Positions 55,340 through 64,000 of a DNA stretch of 64,000 nucleotides are shown piece after piece (the first letter of the stretch is position 1; the number at the start of each line of letters is the position of its first letter). Under the pieces are notes generated by a model that saw only the letters and a list, made by a program, of their open reading frames with translations, was not told where the DNA came from and searched no databases. The translations under genes and the position numbers were made by a program. Source of the DNA: Davidsoniella eucalypti (taxonomy: Eukaryota; Ascomycota; Sordariomycetes; Microascales; Ceratocystidaceae); contig RMBW01000007.1 in NCBI GenBank assembly GCA_004009845.1, forward strand, positions 248,001-312,000, in the 5' to 3' direction.

Positions 55340-57015
55340 AGTACCAGATGAAGTAGAATGATATTTTATGGTTACACGGAAAACCAATGAAGTCAACCAA
55401 GTCAAAAAAGCTCTTGCTGAAAATAAGCTCTTGCCTTCAGACCTTGGCTTACTTGACCTGAAGATATAAATAGTAATTGGGGTACCCTCTAGGGACATCC
55501 CCAAAAGTGGAACTTCTTGTGCTGACAAACGAGCGGGGTTAGTAAGCGATAAGTGGCAACAAAACCAAGGGCTTCAAGCTTCCCCTCTAAATTGCACTTT
55601 TGACAACGAACAACACAAAAATCGGACCGACCGACTATTTAATAAATGGGCTACCAACAACATTCAAATCACGAAATCATCATAAAAATGATCGACAACT
55701 GGCTGTGACATGTTGATTTCTCTTATTGAGCACACCGAGTGAACTCAACACTAATAAATAAGTCTCCGAACCTTACTAACAACAACGAAATGAACGCAAA
55801 ACCACCACCCCCGCACGGCGGCGAGCCACCATCAGCGACCAACAATAACATCAGATAATCATTGTGCTTTGCCCGAACTTTGGGAAAAGAATAACTTAAG
55901 TGCTATACAACTAAAAGGTCAGTCTTGATGCCGTGTAAGAGCTAACGAAGGAATTAGACACCGTGTTCAAAAACCCGAAGAAGGGGTCGTGAACCAAACA
56001 ACCAAAAACAACAATAAAGATGTGACCAGATGTGTCCGGAACATCACTCGACATCGAGTCCGCGCCTTGTGCATGGCTGACTTCTTTTCCATCGAAAGAT
56101 CAGCTAAGATCACACCACCATCTACCCCGCAACCCCGCAACCCCGCAACCCCGCAAAACGCGTTTAAGGTCCGAGATCCCCACTTTCTTTCCGAAAGCTC
56201 TACATGCAACAATGTAATCACAGCCATAGTCCCCCAAGTTATATTAGTATATTGCTAAGCTAACGTGCAATGTATTTCTAGGTTTAGACGGGAACTGAAG
56301 ATGATAATCACTGCGAACTCCGCAGGTACACCCTCCGATGTGTGAAATGTAACACAGGTTCGCGCATTACCGGCTTCCATCATCAAGCTAAGCCGTGCGA
56401 AGACCACCAAGACAAGAACCATGACTGCACAACTTAGTGAGTCCTTTGCCAAGGCACGTATCCGTGGGGTGCTTACCTTTGCATAGGATGATAGCCTTCG
56501 TCATTCAGTCATGATCTTTATCCGTGCTCTTTGTATGGTTTAGCTTGATGGTGGAAGTCTGTGGTGTGAGAATTACCACCGCCTTTCACACATCATATGT
56601 ACCTGCGGTGTCTCAGGGGTTGATATCTGGTATTCTTGGCTGCAGCAACTGCTCAAACTAGCTAGTCCAATATTTCATCAGCCATCGGCACAGTGTTCTT
56701 TAACGTGTAGTACATGACAAATGTCCTGTCGGTTCCAACTGCGGGTAGTTCCCGATCTCTAATAGTACTTGGGCGTCCTATAGGCGCTGGGGGTATTTCC
56801 CTTTCTTTTAAGAACTTCATATTGCAGCGTAACACTTTGACAACTAGCCAGTTCGTTTGTACATGTCTTACCAGATCTCCGGTCCTATCCGCACCGTCGT
56901 AGCCCGAATGACTATTTTGACGGGTGATAGGAAAGATCTGGCTGGTGATATACCTTTTGCTTTTGTTCCCCATTCCTCACATCTCAAACGTGATCTTGTC
57001 TCCGTAGCCCACTTC
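55340..57015. other. Intergenic, no recognisable gene
   Basis: Upstream region of the adenylyltransferase and beyond. A minisatellite of four ACCCCGCA-type units lies at about 56128-56158. Minus-strand frames at 56255-56452 and 56662-56973 are open, but I cannot connect either to a family or to a plausible start. 56662-56973 may be a transposon or gene relic. Confidence 0.35.
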
Positions 57016-57490
57016 GATTTGATCTGATTTGATTATATTTAACGTCTACCTAAAACACCAACATCATACGACGCCGGGTTGGTTACCGGACAAATATTCA
57101 AAATCCTCCGCTAGACAAATTCAATAGCCCCGTATATGCGGGACGACACCATCCCCTAGCCCCGAAACTAGTGGCCCATACCTCCACTAAGAGCAGCAAA
57201 AAACAAAAACCAAAAAACAGTGCCTCCACAAAACCAATTCCCTAAGTCAAGCTACAATCCCACTATTCAGTGAGCCTCAAAGAGGCTGGTGAGAACATCC
57301 CTCGAGAGGGGAAAAGTCGGGCTCAAGGCCTCACGAAACGGTGCTTCGAAGACGACAAATGTCGAAAAAGAAAACGAGAATGGTCAGCAGCATTGGGACT
57401 ATGTGCTGGTCGCTCTTAAAACCACACGGCGAAGGGGAAAAATTCGTCTTTGGACGGATGGGGAGGTACTCGAACTCAAAGGTACCTCAA
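57016..57490 (-). mobile_element. Element R, copy 3 (minus orientation)
   Basis: On the minus strand it runs from GGTACCTTTGAGTTCGAGTA at about 57490 to a tail of TCAAATCAGATCAAAT at 57016-57038. The order of landmarks is the same as in the copies at 22.6 and 46.1 kb: leader half, CTCACTGAATAGTGGGA, GTGGAGGTATGGGCC, GGCGTCGTATGATG, tail. It is the only copy with no internal insertion or deletion relative to the consensus I infer, and it lacks about 25 bp at the start. Confidence 0.7.
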
Positions 57491-57883
57491 GGGCCCGCGA
57501 TTTTCGGTTCCAAACTCAAGGTTACCCGGAAATTACTGATTCCTAAGTTAAGGCTGCGTGGCCCAATGACAAGGCGTTTGACTACGAAACAAAAGATTGT
57601 GGCCACTTCATTCTGCTCTTCTTCCAGATATGAGGGCACCTTCTGTATTCCCATTCTTTTATTATCATACTTTTATTATCATATAGTTTGTCAAGTCTTT
57701 AGGGAAATTCAACTATGTAGTGGGCTTTTATAACTTTTTAGTATCTATCTCGCTTGATCTCTGTTGCATTTGCCTTTCCATATCAACTTTTGCTACTAGT
57801 ACATGTTGCCGTATGTACGTTTTATGTACCGCCATTTACACGTTCTGTGGTCTCAAAAATATACTAAATACCGTTCTTCCTAC
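57491..57883. other. Intergenic, 3' side of transcription factor gene
   Basis: About 390 bp, with no gene or repeat recognised. It should contain the 3' untranslated region of the minus-strand regulator. Confidence 0.4.
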
Positions 57884-60347
57884 TCAAATCTGTGCCTGTG
57901 CTTCCCATGGCTGTTCACCGATCATAGCAAGAAGATCGTCCCAGTTTGCCGGTGGCGAGTCCACGCTGGTCATTCTCTGTGATAGAACGGTCTCGAGCAG
58001 CGTAACGCCTTGGTGGACAGTATTATCATCGTGGAGGATGATCTTGAGCTCCTCGATAGTAGTGTTAAGGAGATCAAGATGGGCCTGTTCAAAAGGCTCC
58101 TTGATCTTCCTGCGGTAGAGGATATCCAGACCAATTACGATAGCAGCACTAACGGTAAATGTCGGGATGATCCATAGACGCACGACGTCGGTATTCTTGA
58201 CGCGTAGGAACTCGTTGAGGATTGTCAGAGAAGCAGTGACACATGTACGCCTTGTGAGATCATAGGTCTTAGGATCTTGGAAGGACTTGATCAGGAACGA
58301 GCGGTGAATCATGATGATCTAGGAGTCTTTTATTAGCGACAAACAAGGGCAAGTAAAGCTTTATATTGATTTACCTTGTCCGCGGCACTGATAGTTAACG
58401 CACTACGAGCCCATGCAATCCACGGCGGCCATGTGGGTAGAAAAGGCTTGTCCGGCCGCAAAAAGTCTGGCATAGTAGACATCAAATTCCGCATTTTAGT
58501 ATCAATGAGTTGGATATGGCGATACTGGGCCTCGCGGGTACGGTTAGCGGGCGAACGGAGCCCATCGACTAGCTCGGGCATCAGAAGAGCCACTAGTTAG
58601 CCGTAACTCGTTAGTATATCACAACTACTATATTGTCCATCCTGGGAGCGCTTCTTGGGGAGGGAACAGGACTGGGCCGAGGAGAGCACACAAGTGCAAA
58701 TGGGACCTGCAGACCACTAGTACCACTTACTTTTGGATAGGTTGATGCAGTAGGAGCTGATTGTGGGGATATCTGACGGCTGCTCTACCATGTCGTCATG
58801 GCAGTTCAGAGGCATGGGCGTCGTAAAGTGATTTGGGTGGACACCTATAAGAGTCAAATCAAACGTCAGTAGAAGAACTTGGCCAGGTATCGTATGTCTG
58901 TTAAAGCGTCAGTGTCCACCAAACGGGGTTTGATCATCTCCTTCTGATGATCATAACCCTGAATAAAAAGGCGAACTAGCTTACCGTAGGATCCAGCCAT
59001 GGGCACCCAAAAGTAATCCTGGACTAAGATCTGCCACCAAAGACGACGACTGACTTCTTCCTGTATCTTCATCGTCATGCTGTCAAGAGACGCGTTAATA
59101 GTGAGTGGCCGTGTCGTTGACTGTGCGTTATAGCCAAGACACTGCGCTATCCGCAAAGAAGATGCTAAAAGCACCATCTGACGAACAGCCTCTCCTAGCG
59201 GGTGGGCGACCATGCACGAAATGATGATGGCCTGTAGACAGTGGCCTAATTGGAAAACATGTTAACAATTGGTTAGGTAGTAGTCGTGGCCGATACATCA
59301 TAGCGGGACAAGCTTACTAGAATGGTTGACGTTATAATCAGTTTGAGTCAACGTCCGGACCATCTGGCTATACCAGAATTGCGATCGAGAGCGTAGTGTT
59401 GCTAGATATGGATTCATTATCAGCCATCAATGTAGATACACGTCAAGAAAAAGGCAGCTAGCAACTTACGGCGTGAATAGATGATATCACAAAGACTTTC
59501 GGGGAGGTTATACGCAGAGGCCTGCATATCCCCATATTAGCTTTCTGCGGCCAAATGAACAAACAATACGGAACCAAGTATGAACTCACCGAGAGCACAG
59601 CAAAGTACGTGCAAATCCATTGTGGGTGGATACACTGCGCGGACTGCCAGAAATGTTCACATTGGGCAAGAAACTCGCCGTGATGTAGCACTGCGTGATG
59701 CCAGCTCAGGTGATCTAGATAGTAGTTCACCAGCTTACGCGCCGTCATCTCATCGGGCACATATTCGAGATACTCCGTATCATTGCTAAGGTGTTCAGCC
59801 ATCGAGGATGAAGGGTCTGGGTAACCACGACCCAACCGCATCAGTGTCACGGCGGTATCAAATGTTTCGTCTGATTGCTGGTCGTTGAGCACATCGTGTG
59901 AATTGTCGACGGTCGATGGCGTCTCTTTGGAATTAGGTGATTTGCTCTGGAACGAATCCTGGCCAGTCTCTAGTAGAGTTAGGCGGCGCGCAATCGAGTC
60001 CTGAGCCTCGACTAACGAGGCGGCCTGCAATGATACCTGTAACTGGTGTAGGAACTCGATTTCCTGCCGCGACTTGGTGTACTTTGTGGTCAACTCGACG
60101 GTCTCGACACGGCACCTTTCCGGCGCTTTGGCACGGAGACATTGGCTACAAGGCACCGTCTTATCACAACGGATTTTACGGCGTTTGCATTCTGATAGAA
60201 ACGAAAGTACAGTCAGATACAGTTTTCGACGGGCAATTCATGGGATGTTCAGGCCTTACCAGTACAGGATCGTGATGCTCGTTGCGACACTCGCGCTGCG
60301 GCACGATGTGCCAGAGTGCCGGGGGATGATCCCGAGACTGACGACAT
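57884..60347 (-). CDS. Zn2Cys6 transcription factor with fungal middle homology region
   Basis: Eight exons (60347-60260, 60191-59590, 59521-59470, 59401-59318, 59245-58985, 58844-58731, 58592-58375, 58318-57884) join in frame to 617 residues. Intron 1 splits the zinc cluster. The joined motif is Cys-x2-Cys-x6-Cys-x5-Cys-x2-Cys-x8-Cys, with CKRRKIRCDK and PCSQC visible, giving the DNA-binding binuclear cluster at residues 28-56. A coiled-coil-like stretch follows (SRQEIEFLHQLQVSL). The middle homology region includes LRIAQCLGYN, EVSRRLWWQILVQDYF and HPNHFTTPMPLNC. It should act in the nucleus as a pathway-specific regulator; the target is unknown. The ATG at 60347 is the nearest in frame. No sequence evidence ties it to the protease array. 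Confidence 0.88.
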
Positions 60348-63300
60348 TGTTATGGAAGATGTTCGCCGATGTGCAGATATGTATAGCCCTGTGAAGCGGC
60401 CGTCTTTTGTTCTCCTAGGAGAGCAAAAGAAAGCACGCTATTTATTATTATCTCCGTCTCGAGGCTTCCTAAGACGGATGTGCCGAATAAGCCAATGCAA
60501 ACACCACTTGCTACAGGATGTCGAGGAAGCGAAACAGCTTAGAATCTTAGAGCCTCCTAGTACTACAGTCAGTTTCCTGGCAACGCCCCTAGCAAAAGCA
60601 ACAGCACTATATTAAACGCCTAGGCGCAAGTCGTGCAACCACCAATACACGCGCAATACACAGCAGACGGCCGGTAAGGCAGGTACAAACGGGCCGGTTG
60701 ACAAGGCACACAAGGGCGAAAAGATCGTTCCCCAGGGTCCTGATTACCAGTAGAGTAATCAAAGAAGCGCGGAAAGTTGGTGTGCTGGCGACCTGATTAG
60801 CGGCCAGCCAGCCGTCGCAACGTAGGAAGGCAAATGAAATGCAATAGTGAATGGATCTGATCCGGCAGTAGTGGGCGAGCCGAGCTACTCCCAATGAGAA
60901 TATACAGGTAGAGTTGAAACCCGGCCGATTTCTTGTTATTGGCGTTGGATGGTATCACGAACGGGCTTTCTAGCGGATGGCAAAAAAGCGATGTGTGGAC
61001 AAATGGCAGGCGACGGGTTAGCAGAATGTCAGAGATTGAACCGGAAAGGAAAATAACAAGTAAAAATGATCATGGAAAGGCTATCAATTCAAGAGCCGTC
61101 AGTCTCTAGAGACAAACGGAAAAATAACAAAAATAAAAGCGGCCGGTACACTACAGTAAAATGAAATGAAAATGAAAGGGATAGTAAGGCAGCATTAGAA
61201 AGAATAGAAGATAAAATGTTGAGATGGCACGTCGTAGCAAAAAAAACTCAGAAGTAAATAACAATGACTTTCTGTGTTTTTTGCCCGCCCGTGCAGTTTC
61301 TTTCCAGTTCTACCAATACCTATTATGATGCTACTGTCCCTCTGGTCTTTTCTGTGCTCTTTCTTGTCGAGTCAACTAGCCCTTTTTTCTCCAGGTGCAC
61401 CTTCGACTAAAGGAATTGGAAATAAGCTATTGTGTTGTATCTAGCATTCATCATATAGGTGATAACACCAAACGAACTGACCTAAGTTGGAGCAGGAGCC
61501 TTACCAGTAGCCCAGATTCCTAATCTAGTAAGGCGCTAAGCTCCAAAACTACGTATCCGTAGATGTGAGGGGGGATGCAAAATAGACAAGATAGTGACAT
61601 CAAACAATCATATTAGCTAGCGCACAAAAACAAAGTGAGCCCCAACTCGACGTGTCCTTTTTGGCTTGACATTTTTCTTCTATTTTCTGGCAATCCAAAC
61701 TAGCGCCAAGGTCTAGGCTTAAACTTGAGAAGAATACTAGCCGATAAACCTAAGAGGCATCTGGGATAGTTGCATTTCATTCACACTCGTGATGTGGGAT
61801 TTGAAGCGGAGAGAGTATGCAAAAGGAGGGAAGGGGCTTGTGCGAGAACATGTACATATATACATGTATGTATCGTGCATATTACATATTAGAGAAGAGG
61901 GAGTAGATAGACAAAAAGCACAAGCCAGTACCTGGAATTCTGACAAGAACGCCAAGCGGAAGCGAATCCGAACACCCATAAATCCAATCCACCCACCGCT
62001 TGCAGTTATGCAGCTATGCACCTTCCATAATATTGATCTTCTACATGCAGATACTCGAGGAGGGTAAAAGGCTCAGCTCTACATGTATGTAGTTGTAGAT
62101 TTATATACTTATAGTAAAGAACTCTCATTTTTCCACTTGCCCAGCTGCACATACTTATTAGTCTATGTAAGCAAATGTTGATAAAAACCCCATCTTAATC
62201 AATTAGCCCTCAAAGTGCGCCCCTCCACTCACGAAGTTCTGCAGAAGGTAGATGCCAGGTAGTAACCATACTGTTCTAAGAGGGTTTATAGTACAAGGGG
62301 CTACAAAATGCTCGGAGGTTTTGAGGCAGGTTCCCGATGAGGTGGTTTTTCCCGGAAAGGATTAGAAGTTGAAATGCGCAGGAATAGCATATAACGAAAC
62401 CATAACAAATGTTCTGTATCTCAGTGGCCTGTCACTGTTGAGAAGTAGGCTGTCATTCACCTTACATTGTATACTAGTATTAGTTCAGGGCTGTGTATCT
62501 TAGGATACCGAGGTGCTACATAGCTATCAAGAGCTCCATTTCCACCTTAATAAAAATGAATCAAAAAAAAAAAAAAGCCCTCAAAGTGCTAATATTGAGA
62601 ACATTGTTGGTTGTATCGTCGTCGTTTGGTTCTTGGCCTTCGTCCCAACCTGGAAGGAAGTCACTGTATTGGGCAAATACCCCACTTTTGTGAGAAACTC
62701 GGACTCTAGAAGGCACCGACCGAGTCATATGAGGGCTTGTATGTTAGGGTTACGTTCATGATAACATCACAGCGTCACATTTTTAGCAAATATTTGTAGG
62801 CTTACTTTAACTTTTCATTCTTGAAGAAGAGAAATCCATATATAAATCGAAAGAGTCATCAGAGCCCTTCAATTTAGAATACTGAAGAAAAAAATTGGCA
62901 GATGAATATAAACAAAAACCAGCGCAATTCCACCCTACCTACCGACCTATTAAATGATTCATTTTTAGTAGCATCTGATCTAGTATTAGATACGTATCGG
63001 CATTTGCAGCTATGCCATATGTCTCCTTTTGCCACTCAAGTGAACTGCATCCAAACAGGAGCCAAGTCGGCTCCTAATAGACGAACACATATGTATTAAA
63101 GACGGATATTTTTGGTGTGAACGGCCTTCGGTTGTTCCCGTCATTACGCACGAGCAGGATGCTGAGTTTTCGTGCCCACTTCTAGCTTTTATATTTTAGG
63201 GCATAATAATAGCATAAAAAGAAGATTCCCAGTCAAGTTTGGTTCCACCGCAAAAAAATCACATGTTGTATTCGCTTAGGTCGTAATCAATACTTGATAT

Positions 63301-63852
63301 TCAATTAGTGGACATAAGAGTCAAAATCAAAATTGACACTTGTCAGTGTGTAACTTTGGGTTCTCTAGCTAGCAAGACAATGTTTCTAGCACTACGTGCC
63401 AAGAACATGAAAATAAGAAACAGGATGGTCGCATATCTATACTGGGAGTCGGGTTTTAAACAATTTTTATTTTATATATCAGCGATCGTTAGTGTCTCTC
63501 TCTCTCTATAACAAGAAGGTACAAAAACAAAAAGAGCAAAACAGAGCAAGCTATTGGATCGCTAAAGGCAAACCAAAAGAGGGACAAAGTAGAAATCACA
63601 AAATCGAAACATAATCGTAGCAAAAGAAGAAGAAGAAGACGAAGAAGAAAAGAAAATTTGCCAGTAATACCTCCAGCACAGCATCCACCCACTATCCCAT
63701 CACTGGAGAGGGATTCTTTGTTGGGGAGAATATGGGGTTTTATATACTGAGGACACCAGCTGTGGCAGAACTGTCGGAGATTGGGCATTTGTCGAAGCGC
63801 AGAACAAAGAGTATTCTGCTGCTGCCGAGGAGGAACCAGAACGAGAACCTCT
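60348..63852. other. Intergenic, about 3.5 kb, no gene recognised
   Basis: Promoter side of the regulator, then AT-rich sequence. Open frames are short, lie on both strands and do not link across plausible splice sites into anything I recognise. Present are an A-run at about 62560-62574, a TC-repeat near 63496-63506, and a GAAGAA-rich stretch near 63625-63650 in the likely 3' untranslated region of the gene at the right edge. A non-coding RNA cannot be excluded. Confidence 0.4.
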
Positions 63853-64000
63853 TTAGTTAGCGACACCACCGCCTTCGTAGTAGTAAGCAGTGGGGGTGAT
63901 GGTGGAGGAAGAGGTGGTGTTGATGCCGAAGGCCAACCACGAGAAGATGCCGTCAGAGACGTCATCACCGAGAAGAGTGTACTCCATGAAGGGGTCAACC
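63853..64000 (-). CDS. C-terminal end of an unrecognised protein, runs off right edge
   Basis: From the window edge the minus strand reads VDPFMEYTLLGDDVSDGIFS, then WLAFGINTTSSSTITPTAYY, and ends YEGGGVAN at a TAA (63853-63855). Codon use is strongly biased toward C-ending codons (GTC, TTC, CTC, ATC), unlike the array genes, which suggests a well-expressed gene. The overlapping longer frame at 63489-63998 on the same strand reads into low-complexity sequence and is a shadow. Family not recognised. Confidence 0.7.
   Translation of the reverse strand, partial: VDPFMEYTLLGDDVSDGIFSWLAFGINTTSSSTITPTAYYYEGGGVAN

Noticed and set aside
55340..55528. Upstream start for the adenylyltransferase at 55528 (463 residues)
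   Set aside because: The extra 63 residues have no conserved character, and the downstream ATG at 55339 begins a well-formed N-terminus. It could only be settled by transcript data.
56662..56973. Minus-strand open frame of 103 residues
   Set aside because: It has no recognisable domain, no paralogue in the window and no plausible splice partners. Kept only as a note in the intergenic entry.
48612..60347. A co-regulated cluster of proteases, adenylyltransferase and Zn2Cys6 factor
   Set aside because: Proximity alone is the only evidence. No shared promoter element was seen, and a coenzyme A synthesis gene has no known role with secreted proteases.
60607..60894. Minus-strand open frame of 95 residues upstream of the regulator
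   Set aside because: It lies in the probable promoter region of the regulator and shows no family features.
63489..63998. Minus-strand open frame of 169 residues at the right edge
   Set aside because: It is the wrong frame of the real C-terminus (63853-64000) and continues into low-complexity leucine codons made by a GAA repeat.

Overview
This is a eukaryotic, almost certainly filamentous-ascomycete, chromosomal window. Genes carry short introns with GTAAGT-type donors and AG acceptors. One gene encodes a Zn2Cys6 transcription factor with the fungal middle homology region, and the retroelements are Tad1-type LINEs plus a Tc1/mariner element. I cannot name the species from the sequence alone.

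From 1 to about 52 kb the window is a repeat-rich array of seven secreted subtilisin-like serine proteases (family S8), all on the minus strand (2.9-6.0, 10.6-13.7, 15.7-18.7, 27.0-30.1, 36.3-39.3, 41.8-44.8 and 48.6-51.7 kb). Each splices from five exons at identical positions into an intact 934-939 residue pre-pro-enzyme: signal peptide, I9-like propeptide, Asp/His/Ser catalytic domain with a PA insertion, and a C-terminal extension. They form two subgroups, I (copies 1, 4, 5) and II (copies 2, 3, 6, 7), with mosaic segments that point to gene conversion.

Between the proteases lie copies of flanking DNA. Three hold a decayed 3' piece of a phosphopantetheine adenylyltransferase gene whose only intact copy is at 54.1-55.3 kb, beside copy 7. 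The unit that was duplicated therefore looks like 'protease + upstream spacer + 3' end of the adenylyltransferase gene', and the copy 7 neighbourhood looks ancestral. Copies 1-2 with their spacer match copies 5-6 with theirs, so a block of about 10 kb holding two genes was duplicated as well.

The array is riddled with transposon debris: a truncated minus-strand LINE with target-site duplication and a preserved empty site (7.35-9.45 kb), Tad1-like LINE pieces (14.3-15.4, 19.3-22.6, 45.5-46.0 kb), a short non-autonomous retroelement with an AAATC-type tail, 30-41 bp LINE-tail insertions with target-site duplications, and a Tc1/mariner element with about 75 bp terminal inverted repeats (30.38-31.87 kb). 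Three decayed copies of one unrecognised secreted-protein gene sit at 0-1.2, 24.1-25.6 and 32.8-34.8 kb.

From 54 kb rightward the sequence is more ordinary: the intact adenylyltransferase (coenzyme A synthesis), an eight-exon Zn2Cys6 regulator (57.9-60.3 kb), 3.5 kb without a recognisable gene, and the 3' end of an unrecognised gene running off the right edge. The seven proteases would act outside the cell in protein degradation; nothing in the sequence shows that the regulator or the adenylyltransferase is functionally linked to them.
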